From an uncultured Mycoplasmatota bacterium (lineage in GTDB: Bacteria; Bacillota_I; Bacilli_A; RF39; UBA660), in NCBI GenBank assembly GCA_947643405.1, contig CANRVY010000006.1, positions 1-61,822 of the forward strand: a DNA stretch of 61,822 bases, given 5' to 3'. Position 1 is the first letter of the stretch. Each line of letters begins with the position of its first letter. The notes under the pieces are model-generated. The model was not told the DNA's origin and ran no database searches. It saw nothing but the letters and a program-made list of their open reading frames with translations. Of the stretch, positions 35,669-44,478 are shown piece by piece. The position numbers and the translations under genes are program-made.

Positions 35669-37450
35669 TTATTCCTCCACCTTTATAAATTTATTTTTCT
35701 TTTTATAGTCATCAGTTATTTCAAACTTCCATACTGTATTTCCTTCTGGATCTTCAGATACTTTTTCAAAACCTTGTAATCCATAAAAATCTTTTACCAT
35801 CCCATTTTTAGCGGTTGGATAGTAATAACCATATATTTCTTCAATTCCACGTTTTTTACATTGTTCTACCAAAGAATCCATCATTGCATATTCCATATCT
35901 CTTTTTAGAACTCTACAACTCATAATCCAAAGATCAATATCTAAACGATTTTTATTTTGCTTTCCAATTACAACAGACACAACTCCATTATCTCCAAATT
36001 TATCTTCTAATTTTCCATATAAAGTGATATGTAATTGGTCTTGCGCAGTTTCTTCTATTTCTGCTTGTGTATAACGCTTTGTTGTTAAGTTAAATTGATT
36101 GCTCTTATTTGTTAATTGAGCAATTCTTGCCATGTAAATAGAAGTAAATCCACCAATTTCAGCTTCCATGTTAAGTGATTTCAGATAATCATCATAATTG
36201 GTAAATGATTTTTGTAATTGACGCCTTTTGGCATTTTCTTTATACATTTCAGCTTTACTAAAATCATCTTTAGAAAAGTTTATAACTTCAAAAAATCCTG
36301 AGTGATCCAATACTTCGATATAGCGATATGGGACTTCCATATTTGGAGTTGATACTTCTGGTAGTTCTTGATTAATGATTGCTCGCTCTGCAGGATTATC
36401 ATCTACAAAAACCAAACTGTCTGCTCCAACGTTTAATTCTTGAGAAATTTCTTTAAAATTATTCGACTTTGGATTCCAATTCGCTTTTATCGCAATAAAG
36501 TCTTCTGGCCTTAGTATGGAATCTATATGTCTTAGGCCAGCTATTGCATTACTTTCTTCATTTTTGCTATTTACATTCAAAATAATTCCCATTTTTTTAT
36601 GTTCTAAAATATATTTTTGAAAATCTGTGTAAACCTGTCCTTCAGATGTTTCCTCTCCTATAGTTAAATTATCTACTCCGTCATCTCCAACAATTCCACC
36701 CCATAATGTATTATCCAAATCTAAGACAAATCCTTTTTTATTTTTCCCTAATATTGCTTTTATAATATTTGCAACTTGAAAAGATAAATTTGGTATTGCT
36801 GGAACTGCTACCGCATATTTATACATATACCAATAAAACGGGTCTCCCCACTTATCTAACCCATATTGAGCTGACTGATAATTAATATCATTGATAAAAA
36901 AGTTTTGATTCGTTTCGGCATATTCTGCAAATTTCAAATTTAATTTTGTTATAAAATTGATTTTCCCATGAATATCAGTCGCATCTTTGTTCCCAAACAA
37001 ACGATAAGTAGGAAAATCAAAATTATTTTGAATAATAGAACAATGATATTTTTCAAATAACCGTTCCCACATTTCTTTAAAACGCTCATATTCGCTTTCT
37101 AAAATGGCATTTACTTCTGATTCTGAATCCGTAATTTCAGGATATCGAATAATATTTCGATTTGTTGTATGAATAAAAATAATATCAGGATGAAATTCTT
37201 CTAATTCTAGATTTTCAAACATTGCATCTTCATAGTATTTATTATATTCTGATTCATAAAAAGAGGCCTTTATTCCATAATTTAATAAAAACAATTCCAA
37301 AACTAATTTTATATCATTTGTAGTAGAACCACCTAAAATAGCAATTTTCTTTTCTATAAATTGTCTTTCATTTGCTAATAATTCTTTTTTTAAAGACTTT
37401 TTTTTCTTTAAAATATAGTCATTATCAAATGGGTATTCTAATTCTCTCAT
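35669..37450 (-). CDS. FkbH-like HAD-IIIC protein (glyceryl-ACP loading type)
   Basis: A 593-residue FkbH-like protein. The N-terminal 220 residues form an SGNH-like fold (KIAILGGSTTNDIKLVLELF). The HAD-IIIC phosphatase core has FVLDLDNTLWGGIVGDDG, NSKNEESNAIAGL and FVDDNPAERAII. A GNAT-like C-terminal domain has ARIAQLTNKSNQFNLTTKRY. Related proteins take 1,3-bisphosphoglycerate and load a glyceryl group onto a dedicated ACP. ATG at 37450 is fixed by AGGAGG eight bases upstream. It is the first gene of an eight-gene operon and lies divergent to a small XRE gene. Confidence 0.9.
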   Translation of the reverse strand: MRELEYPFDNDYILKKKKSLKKELLANERQFIEKKIAILGGSTTNDIKLVLELFLLNYGIKASFYESEYNKYYEDAMFENLELEEFHPDIIFIHTTNRNIIRYPEITDSESEVNAILESEYERFKEMWERLFEKYHCSIIQNNFDFPTYRLFGNKDATDIHGKINFITKLNLKFAEYAETNQNFFINDINYQSAQYGLDKWGDPFYWYMYKYAVAVPAIPNLSFQVANIIKAILGKNKKGFVLDLDNTLWGGIVGDDGVDNLTIGEETSEGQVYTDFQKYILEHKKMGIILNVNSKNEESNAIAGLRHIDSILRPEDFIAIKANWNPKSNNFKEISQELNVGADSLVFVDDNPAERAIINQELPEVSTPNMEVPYRYIEVLDHSGFFEVINFSKDDFSKAEMYKENAKRRQLQKSFTNYDDYLKSLNMEAEIGGFTSIYMARIAQLTNKSNQFNLTTKRYTQAEIEETAQDQLHITLYGKLEDKFGDNGVVSVVIGKQNKNRLDIDLWIMSCRVLKRDMEYAMMDSLVEQCKKRGIEEIYGYYYPTAKNGMVKDFYGLQGFEKVSEDPEGNTVWKFEITDDYKKKNKFIKVEE

Positions 37451-37556
37451 TTCGCACCTCCTATTTTTATACCTAAACTCATTATAACACAAAATATGGC
37501 TGTCAACCTATATATTTAAAAACTTTTTTCTAAGAAAATAGATGTAGGTGATTCTT

Positions 37557-37796
37557 ATGAAAACGAAAATGTATGTTCATAATGATGAATATTATTATTC
37601 TATCATCAGAAAAAACATTAAGTATTATCGTCTAAGACAGCATTTGACACAACAGGATTTAGCTGACATGACAGACTTATCTAGAGAATATATTTGTGAT
37701 ATTGAAAATGAACATCGCAATAAGCATTTAACCATAGCTGTTTTGGGAAGAATTGCAGATGCATTAAATATTAATATTACCGAGTTATTTAAATAA
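37557..37796 (+). CDS. Small XRE family DNA-binding protein
   Basis: A 79-residue XRE protein (IIRKNIKYYRLRQHLTQQDL, then DLSREYICDIENEHRNKHLT) closely related to the three in the mobile-element region. ATG at 37557 is chosen because AGGTG lies 6 bases upstream. It is divergent from the FkbH operon across about 100 bp, which contains a TATAAT and a TTGACA on the operon strand, so it is a candidate regulator of that operon. Confidence 0.88.
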   Translation: MKTKMYVHNDEYYYSIIRKNIKYYRLRQHLTQQDLADMTDLSREYICDIENEHRNKHLTIAVLGRIADALNINITELFK

Positions 37797-38233
37797 TATA
37801 AGCTATCATAAGGAATTTTGTTTTCTTTCAAAATGTATGTTATAATGAGAAATAGTAAAAATACACTAGATTGGAGAATTTTGTGAAAGAAAAAAATAAC
37901 AATATCTTTAATTTGGTTTGCTTCTTTAATTATAATTATATTTTGCCACATTTATCAACAGTTGGATATTTCTTTTTATTATTGGCTTACTATAGGAGTA
38001 CAAATCTTCTTTTTTATTTCAGGATATTTATATGGACAAAAAGAAATAAAAGACTGGAAACAGTTTTACAAGCAAAGACTAATAAAAACATTATTGCCAC
38101 TTAGCATTTTAGTGTTAATCATAACTTGTGTAGATTATTTCTTATATAATATTAAATATTCTAAATTATTCATTTTAGCTAATGTTGGATTTATGTCAAG
38201 AATTTAGACGCGAAAAACTTTAGTAATTGAAAA

Positions 38234-39120
38234 TTAAACAACTGCTAGACTAGAAATATAATTGTTGTATTTTTGATTAGGAGTAATGTACCCCCAATGT
38301 ACTGTGGATGCGTTTATTATTATACCAACTCTCTATAAACTCAAATATTACTAGCTTAGCTTCTTCAAATGTTTGATACGTATTTACATTTACTTCTTCT
38401 TTCTTTAATATTGCATTGGAGATCTCCATACACGCATTATCATAAGGATATCCTTTTTTACTATATGAATGTTTGATTGAAAGGGTGGATAATAGATTCT
38501 CATAATTGTTTGATGTATATTGACTCCCACGATCTGAGTGGAATATTCCATCCTTTTCTAAGCCACGATTCACTAAAGCCTTATTAAATGCCTTAATCAC
38601 TAATTCATCTGTCATAGATATCCCATAACTCCATCCAACTACTTTCAAATCAAACAAATCCATTACTATCGCTAAATATGTCCATCCAGTTTCTGTCGTA
38701 TAAATATAAGTAATATCCCCAACCCATTTTTGTCCTGGCTTAGAAGCGAAAAAGTTTTGTTCCAATAGGTTAGGATATTCCTTAGTTTCATCTGTTTTTG
38801 ACTTACCTGAATGATTAAATTTTTTAACTGTTATGCTTCTAAGTCTTAATAGTTTCATTCTTCTAGCGACTTTCTTTTGACTCACTGTAATTCTTTGTTC
38901 ATTTAATACTTTTGTAATCTTTGGAGAACCATACCTCTTTTTTTATTTATAAAATATGCTTTTAATTTGTTCATCTAATTGTTGATTCGCTACTGTATAA
39001 CTATTTGTTATATGATTACAGTGATAGTAATACACAGAGTGATGAATATTCAAACATTTACATAATGTCCTAACATCATATTGCTCTTTGTTCTCATTTA
39101 TAAATTTGACTTTATCTTTT
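38234..39120 (-). pseudogene. IS3-family orfB transposase, inactivated
   Basis: The integrase-core transposase is recognisable: KRYGSPKITKVLNEQRIT, QKWVGDITYIYT (first Asp), FHSDRGSQYTS (second Asp) and DNACMEISNAILKKEEVN with the Glu. The N-terminal part is separated from the core by an in-frame TAA just before KKRYGSPKI. Near the 3' end a G5 run shifts the frame so that the product ends at GVHYS instead of continuing as GYITPNQKYNNY. Two independent lesions mean no active transposase. Confidence 0.85.
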
Positions 39121-39397
39121 ACTTCTTTGAGAATATGGCAACTGCTTTTTTTAGGATTTCATTCTCCAATTCAACTTCATGCAGTTTCTTTTTTAATTTA
39201 ATGATTTCATCATTATTAGTTACTTCACCTGTTGAAGTAACAATTGTACCATACTTCTTAATCCAATTATCTATATTTGTATAAGATATGCCATATTCTC
39301 TTGTTAAATCTACTTTTCTTTTTCCAGATTCATATAAACTCACTATTGTTTTTTTGAAATCTTCATCATAGCTTTTATGTTCCTGTTTCATAGACAC
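39119..39397 (-). CDS. IS3-family orfA
   Basis: A 92-residue helix-turn-helix/leucine-zipper protein (YDEDFKKTIVSLYESGKRK, GISYTNIDNWIKKYG, LENEILKKAVAIF) that normally joins orfB by a programmed -1 frameshift. It is intact. Since orfB is broken, it could only act as a DNA-binding repressor. It lies inside the terminal inverted repeats. Confidence 0.88.
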   Translation of the reverse strand: MSMKQEHKSYDEDFKKTIVSLYESGKRKVDLTREYGISYTNIDNWIKKYGTIVTSTGEVTNNDEIIKLKKKLHEVELENEILKKAVAIFSKK

Positions 39398-40145
39398 TTC
39401 CTCCTTCTTGGTATTTCTAGTATACCATTACTAAAGTTTTTCGTGTCTATATATCTATACTAACACCATGTACTTGGCTTCGAGGGCTTTTGTGAAAGAT
39501 TATTCTCTTTATATAACACATGGTTTGTAAGTTATATTTTAATTTGTTATGTCATTACTCCAATATTACAAATTTTATTTAAAAACAAGGGCCATTTAAA
39601 AACTTTGATCTTATTTTTATTAATTACTATCTTACTGTTTGAATTTCACGTGGTTAACATCAATCCAGCATGGATATGTAATTATGTATTAGGATATTAT
39701 TTTACCAAACACTGTACTTTAAAAAAAAGAAAAAAAGAATTTCTTTATTTCAATGTTTATTTTATTTTTATGTCTATTCCCTTTTAGTATTATTTATTGG
39801 CATCATCTACCTATCAATCTTCCAAGTTTTGTTACTAGTCATATATCTATCCTTTCTGATTTTGGACGAGTATTTCTGGAAATTATGCTATATTTTGTAC
39901 TTTATATTATTTTTGATAAATTCCAAATTAAATACAATTTGCTGTTAAAGCGCAATAATAAATATAGTTATTTCATTTATTTAACACATTATTTATTTAT
40001 TATGCAACATATGTCTATTTTAAATATTACAAATAGTTTAATGGTTAATATTATTTTGGCTTTTAGTTGTTCTATATTAAGTGGAATAATACTTTTATAC
40101 ATTTATGAATATACAAAAACACTTTTCATATTTTTTTCAAAACAC

Positions 40146-40178
40146 AAAAATAGTAGAATTTAATTTCTACTATTTTTT
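40146..40178. terminator. Bidirectional terminator
   Basis: A 13-bp perfect stem AAAAATAGTAGAA/TTCTACTATTTTT between the acyltransferase remnant and the convergent oapA-like gene. Confidence 0.85.
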
Positions 40179-40751
40179 AGGATTATAAATTAAAGATACT
40201 ATTTTAGAAAATTCATATAAAATGATATTGCTTTTATTAACAGCAAAACTTTTTCCCATTGCTTTTCCTCCTATTGTTAGGGCTGCTATCAAAGCAGTTA
40301 CAAGTAAACTTACTAATAGAGCATCAACTTGTAAGGAAGAAGAAATCGTGATTGCTAAAATAGCTCCTGTTGATCCTGATATAATTCCACAGATATCTCC
40401 AATTACATCATTACAGAACGAAGATACTTTATCTGCATTCTTCTTAAATTTTACTGCCACTTTTGCTCCTCTTACTTTTCGTGCAGCCATTGAATGAAAT
40501 GGGCTTTCTTCAGCGGCTGTTACTGCTACACCTACCATATCAAATAGAATCCCAATTCCAATAAATAAAACCAATATAATAATTCCTATCCAAAGATTTA
40601 CTTTGGGCATTACTGTTTCAGAAAGCAATGAAAAGACAACAGATAATGTAAATGCAATAACAGATATTTTAATAATCCATGTATAATCCACTAGTTTCTT
40701 TTCTTTTTTTAATTTTTTGTTGTTTTTTAATTCATCAATATATTTTCCCAT
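40170..40751 (-). CDS. oapA: OLE-associated protein A-like DUF21-type membrane protein
   Basis: A 193-residue protein with about four transmembrane helices. After a basic start (NNKKLKKEKK) come two helices, the DUF21/CNNM-like FDMVGVAVTAAEESPFHSMA, a basic loop (ARKVRGAKVAVKFKKNADKV) and two more helices. Proteins of this type are often annotated as CorB-like. OapA binds OLE RNA at the membrane and is related to magnesium exporters. The gene lies directly downstream of a large structured RNA with its own promoter, which is the standard OLE-oapA order. This supports the name more than the sequence alone. Confidence 0.8.
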   Translation of the reverse strand: MGKYIDELKNNKKLKKEKKLVDYTWIIKISVIAFTLSVVFSLLSETVMPKVNLWIGIIILVLFIGIGILFDMVGVAVTAAEESPFHSMAARKVRGAKVAVKFKKNADKVSSFCNDVIGDICGIISGSTGAILAITISSSLQVDALLVSLLVTALIAALTIGGKAMGKSFAVNKSNIILYEFSKIVSLIYNPKK

Positions 40752-40774
40752 CATGCACCTCTATGTACAAAAAA

Positions 40775-41373
40775 AATGGCTATTTATATAGTAAACTTTA
40801 CGTCTTAAGGTCAAGTAGGATTTCCCTTACTTCAAACTCTTCCGTTACCAGACGAGGGGTTCCCCATTACAGAAGTAAATATATCGTCACCGAATATATG
40901 ACTTGATTGCCACTGAGTACGCACTGCAATCCTATATAAATAGACACTCTAGGAGATTTCCTCGACAACTCTGTTTATTATTAGTTCCTTTTTGCAAGTA
41001 TTGTTTCATATTGCAATTCTTTTATTTGGTTGGCCAATCAAATAAAAGCCGTTCAATAATCCCCAAATACTCACTCAGGACAAGCTACACTACTCGTAAC
41101 TTATCATCACATAGTAGGTTCAATCCTAAGTCGTCACTTCGCCATCAACTTTCGTGTATAGGGAAATAACAAGGTTAGGTCTCCAAGATGGTGGGTCGAT
41201 TGTTCTGTATGCCATTACAGTTGCCCAGACACCTATTCCTCCCAGCACTCACCCCAAACTGGGCGTAAGAAGCAAGCACCAGAAGTTTCACAGATATGCT
41301 CTTTAGTGACTTTTTAGGGCCACCTTCATAATAAACGAAATTGACTAGAATAATGTGCCATTTCAATTTACAT
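40775..41373 (-). ncRNA. ole: OLE RNA (ornate, large, extremophilic RNA)
   Basis: A region of about 600 bases lacks any credible ORF on either strand, is visibly richer in G+C than its surroundings and is full of short complementary segments. It starts about 7 bases after a near-perfect promoter and runs to just before an oapA-like gene on the same strand. Size, position and partner gene match the OLE RNA class, which forms a membrane ribonucleoprotein involved in Mg2+, cold and ethanol stress responses. The 3' limit is approximate. I did not verify individual conserved helices. Confidence 0.8.
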
Positions 41374-41379
41374 TTCAAC

Positions 41380-41408
41380 ATTTTATCATATTTAAAATTA
41401 AATGTCAA
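41380..41408 (-). promoter_or_regulatory. Strong sigma-A promoter of the OLE RNA
   Basis: On the minus strand TTGACA (41403-41408), 17 bp and TAAAAT (41380-41385). Transcription is expected to start near 41373. It lies directly downstream of the HAD-GtrA gene. Confidence 0.85.
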
Positions 41409-41447
41409 ATTGCAAAAATCAGTATATTATATGCTTAGTTTTAATAT

Positions 41448-42425
41448 TTATTTCTTTTCTTTAAATGGAAATAATAATAAAGCTAAATATGTAATTGGTA
41501 TCCCTATAATAGCTGCTATGATATAAGCTATTAATTTATACCAATGTAATAAATCAATAATAATATATACACAAATTAATTGAATCACAAAATTCGGAAT
41601 ATAAGAAATACAGAATTTTATAAATTTTGAAAATGTAAGTTTCTTATCATGAAATGTTATAAAGCTATTTAATAAATAAGAAATTGTTAAACTAGTAATA
41701 TATCCTACTATGAATGCTATAGTAGCATTCTCTATAAATAATGAATATAAAAATGAAAACAATACTCCATTAAAGGTATTTAAACACCCTACAAATACAA
41801 AACGTATAAATTTTGGTGTAAAAAAAGTATGTTTTATTTTTTCTAATTTTGTTTCTTTATAATCATAGTAAGGAACAATAGTATCTTTTTTTACTTTAAA
41901 ACCTTGATTGGATAATTCAATCATTGGTAAGTCTACATGACTATCTGTATACATTTCTTCTACTTCTATTTTAGGATACTTTTCTTTCAATCTTTTTACT
42001 TTTTCTTCTCCATGACAATTAGAAGATAAGAATTTTCCAGATTTCATGTCTACTTCAGAAGCTATCAAATCTTTTACCTTTAATCTTTGACAAGGAACTT
42101 TTAAAAGAAATTCGGGAGATGCTGAAATAATGATGTCATTAGAATGATCTTTTTCTAAATACCACTTTTTCATTTTGGCATAATGTTTATCCCAGAATTC
42201 TTTTATTAGTTCTTCTATATGATCAAAGTCTTTTAAGAAACAAAATAATACTTCTTTCATTTCTGTTTTGGTTTTCAGTCCTAAAATATAGAGTCCAAAA
42301 AACCAAAGCTGTTTGATCCAATATTTACAAATACTTTTTTGCTTTTTGAAACAAAATTTGTAAAAATCGACTGATGAATCTCCATCATAAATGGTTCCAT
42401 CAAAATCATAAGCAATTATTTTCAT
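41448..42425 (-). CDS. HAD phosphatase-GtrA fusion protein
   Basis: A 325-residue two-domain protein. Residues 1 to about 190 are a HAD-IB type hydrolase (AYDFDGTIYDGDSSVDFYKF, IIISASPEFLL, MYTDSHVDLPMIEL). Residues about 208 to 325 form a GtrA-like four-helix membrane domain (FIRFVFVGCLNTFNGVLFSF, SYLLNSFITFHDKK). GtrA proteins are linked to lipid-linked sugar translocation in surface glycan synthesis. A phosphatase fused to it might act on a polyprenyl-phosphate or sugar-phosphate. It follows wecB by 8 bases. Confidence 0.88.
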   Translation of the reverse strand: MKIIAYDFDGTIYDGDSSVDFYKFCFKKQKSICKYWIKQLWFFGLYILGLKTKTEMKEVLFCFLKDFDHIEELIKEFWDKHYAKMKKWYLEKDHSNDIIISASPEFLLKVPCQRLKVKDLIASEVDMKSGKFLSSNCHGEEKVKRLKEKYPKIEVEEMYTDSHVDLPMIELSNQGFKVKKDTIVPYYDYKETKLEKIKHTFFTPKFIRFVFVGCLNTFNGVLFSFLYSLFIENATIAFIVGYITSLTISYLLNSFITFHDKKLTFSKFIKFCISYIPNFVIQLICVYIIIDLLHWYKLIAYIIAAIIGIPITYLALLLFPFKEKK

Positions 42426-42433
42426 ACTGCCTC

Positions 42434-43537
42434 CTATTTAGAAAATTTTTCTATAATTGCATCAGCAATTCGTTTACTTGCTTTTCCATCTCCATATGGA
42501 TTACTTGCCTTGCTCATTTGTTCATAAACTGCTTTATCTGTAAGTAACGTTTTGGTTTCTTGATAAATTACTTCTTCATCTGTTCCAACCAATTTTAACG
42601 TTCCCGCTTTAATCCCTTCTGGTCTTTCAGTGGTATCTCTTAATACTAATACTGGTTTTCCTAATGATGGAGCCTCTTCTTGAATTCCACCACTATCTGT
42701 TAAAATAATATAAGATTTATTGATAAAGTTATGGAAATCAACAACTTCTAATGGTTCTATTAATTTCACTCTATCACAATCTTTTAATACATCATTAGCA
42801 ACTTCTCGAACTCTTGGATTCATATGAATTGGATAAACAACTTTAATATCAGGAAATTCATCTACAATTCTTTTGACTGCTCTAAAAATATGATACATTG
42901 GTTCTCCTAGATTTTCTCTTCTATGAGCAGTTAATAAAATCATTCTACTATCGTCTACCCAATCAAATACTTCATGATAGTAATCTTCTTTTACTGTCGT
43001 TGCCATTGCATCAATTGCTGTATTTCCAGTGATATAAATGATTTCTTTTTTCTTTCCTTCATTTAATAGATTTTCTGAACTCATTTCTGTTGGAGAAAAA
43101 TGCATATCTGCCATACATCCTACCATTTGACGGTTCATTTCTTCTGGGTACGGAGAATATTTATCCCAAGTTCGAAGTCCTGCTTCTACATGCCCAATCG
43201 CAACTTGATTGTAAAAAGCAGCTAGTGCTCCTGCAAATGTAGTTGTTGTATCACCATGTACAAGTACAATATCTGGTTTTACTTCCTTAATCACTTCTTC
43301 TAATCCAGTTAATGCTCTAGTAGTGACTTCTCCTAAAGTTTGTCCTTGTTTCATAATGTTCAAATCATAGTCTGGTTTGATATCAAATGCTTCTAAAACC
43401 TGATCTAACATTTCTCGATGTTGTGCGGTTACACAAACAATTGTCTCGATTTCTTTTCTTGTTTTTAATTCTTTTACTAATGGTGCCATTTTGATTGCCT
43501 CTGGTCTAGTTCCAAATACAGTCATTACTTTTATCAT
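42434..43537 (-). CDS. wecB: UDP-N-acetylglucosamine 2-epimerase (non-hydrolysing)
   Basis: A 367-residue WecB/MnaA. Family blocks are intact: FGTRPEAIKMAPLVKEL, VTAQHREMLDQVLEAF, VLVHGDTTTTFAGALAA, VGHVEAGLRTWDKYSPYPEE, LLTAHRRENLGE and LTDSGGIQEEAPSLGKPVL. It converts UDP-GlcNAc to UDP-ManNAc, the substrate of the TagA-like transferase encoded just upstream on the same strand. It forms an operon with the HAD-GtrA gene. Confidence 0.96.
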   Translation of the reverse strand: MIKVMTVFGTRPEAIKMAPLVKELKTRKEIETIVCVTAQHREMLDQVLEAFDIKPDYDLNIMKQGQTLGEVTTRALTGLEEVIKEVKPDIVLVHGDTTTTFAGALAAFYNQVAIGHVEAGLRTWDKYSPYPEEMNRQMVGCMADMHFSPTEMSSENLLNEGKKKEIIYITGNTAIDAMATTVKEDYYHEVFDWVDDSRMILLTAHRRENLGEPMYHIFRAVKRIVDEFPDIKVVYPIHMNPRVREVANDVLKDCDRVKLIEPLEVVDFHNFINKSYIILTDSGGIQEEAPSLGKPVLVLRDTTERPEGIKAGTLKLVGTDEEVIYQETKTLLTDKAVYEQMSKASNPYGDGKASKRIADAIIEKFSK

Positions 43538-43620
43538 TACTACATCTCCTTAATAATCATTACTTTCATAGTTCAAGTATACCATATTTTTTTATAATTT
43601 ACCATTGATACTAGTATTAT

Positions 43621-43650
43621 AGAAAAAAGCAAATAGTTTTTCTATTCGCT
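43621..43650 (-). terminator. Rho-independent terminator
   Basis: On the minus strand AGCGAATAG pairs with CTATTTGCT (one G-U pair) and a T-run follows. It separates the polysaccharide operon ending in tagA from wecB. The rest of the 182-base gap contains a TATACT-type -10 for wecB and no gene. Confidence 0.7.
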
Positions 43651-43719
43651 CTTCATTCCAATTTAATCGTCTAAATATCTTACTCTTATATATTAAAGAA
43701 TTGAGATTCACTATTCATA

Positions 43720-44439
43720 TTACTTACTTTTCTTCATCTTTTTTACTTTAAATATAAATTTCACATTGCTATTATAGAATCTTTTAATTCTTTTTGGCTC
43801 TTTTGCCAATCTATATAGCCATTCTAATCCTAATTTTTGAAATATTTTTGGAGCTCTTTTTTTAGTACCACTAATAACATCTAATGATCCTCCTACTCCT
43901 ACAAATATTCCCTTTTCAAAGTCGTTTAAATGTTTGTAGATTAATTTTTCTTGGGCTGGTATTCCTAGTGCTACTAATACGATATCTGGATTTGTTTTTT
44001 TGATTTCTTCAAAATCTTTGTCTTTATCTTTTCCATATCCATTTACTGCTCCAAGTATTTTTAAATTTGGATAATCAGTTTTGATTTTCTCAACTGTTTT
44101 TTCTTTTACTTCTTCACTTGCTCCTAATAAATAAATTGTCTTCTGCTGTTTATTTCCTTCTTTTAATAGACTCCAAGCAATTTCAATTCCAGGTATTCTT
44201 TCCTTTACTTTATATCCTAACATATTAGCGCCTTTTACAATACCAATTCCGTCTGGAACAATTGTTACTTCTGCATCCAATAAAATTTGACTTACTTCTT
44301 GGTCATTTGCTCCAATCATAAATGTTTCTGGATTTGCTGTTACAACAAACATTTTCTGATTTTTTTCTAGATTCTTTTTCAATATTTTTTCAAATTCTTG
44401 ATAGGAATCACTATATAATCTATCAAAATACTTTTTCAT
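43720..44439 (-). CDS. tagA: WecG/TagA/CpsF family glycosyltransferase
   Basis: A 239-residue GT26 enzyme: VTANPETFMIGANDQ, TIVPDGIGIVKGANMLGYKV, RIPGIEIAWSLL, IVLVALGIPAQEKLIYKHL, GVGGSLDVISGTKKRAPKIF and GLEWLYRLAKEPKR. It adds ManNAc to a lipid-linked GlcNAc, the committed step in wall teichoic acid and related polymers. It is the last gene of the polysaccharide operon and matches the presence of wecB. Confidence 0.95.
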   Translation of the reverse strand: MKKYFDRLYSDSYQEFEKILKKNLEKNQKMFVVTANPETFMIGANDQEVSQILLDAEVTIVPDGIGIVKGANMLGYKVKERIPGIEIAWSLLKEGNKQQKTIYLLGASEEVKEKTVEKIKTDYPNLKILGAVNGYGKDKDKDFEEIKKTNPDIVLVALGIPAQEKLIYKHLNDFEKGIFVGVGGSLDVISGTKKRAPKIFQKLGLEWLYRLAKEPKRIKRFYNSNVKFIFKVKKMKKSK

Positions 44440-44478
44440 AATAATCCTCCATTACAAGATTAACAAAGAGTTTTAATT

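Larger units (their letters stand above)
38205..39449 (-). mobile_element. Decayed IS3-family insertion sequence
   Basis: An element of about 1245 bp bounded by imperfect terminal inverted repeats of about 24 bp (TAGACGCGAAAAACTTTAG at the left, TAGACACGAAAAACTTTAG as reverse complement at the right). It carries orfA and a broken orfB on the minus strand. No clear target-site duplication is visible, consistent with an old insertion or later change. Confidence 0.88.
37883..40163 (+). pseudogene. Acyltransferase-3 family membrane protein, frameshifted and IS-interrupted
   Basis: Remnants of a multi-span O-acyltransferase (acyltransferase 3 type) appear in three frames: N-terminal SLIWFASLIIIIFCHIYQQ and VQIFFFISGYLYGQK; middle WFVSYILICYVITPILQIL and WICNYVLGYYF; C-terminal YSYFIYLTHYLFIMQH. 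A GTG at 37883 would start it, but an A7 run throws it out of frame; an IS3-type element is inserted at 38205-39449; and another one-base shift lies near 39783. The product would have O-acylated a surface glycan. It is dead in this genome unless the homopolymer lesions are errors, and even then the insertion remains. Confidence 0.85.

Noticed and set aside
38190-39465. Target-site duplication of the IS element
   Set aside because: The bases flanking the two inverted repeats do not match for 3 to 5 bp in direct orientation.
40222-41169. Plus-strand reading frames across the oapA and OLE RNA region
   Set aside because: They are antisense to a better gene or lie in structured RNA, lack ribosome sites and show no protein-like pattern.
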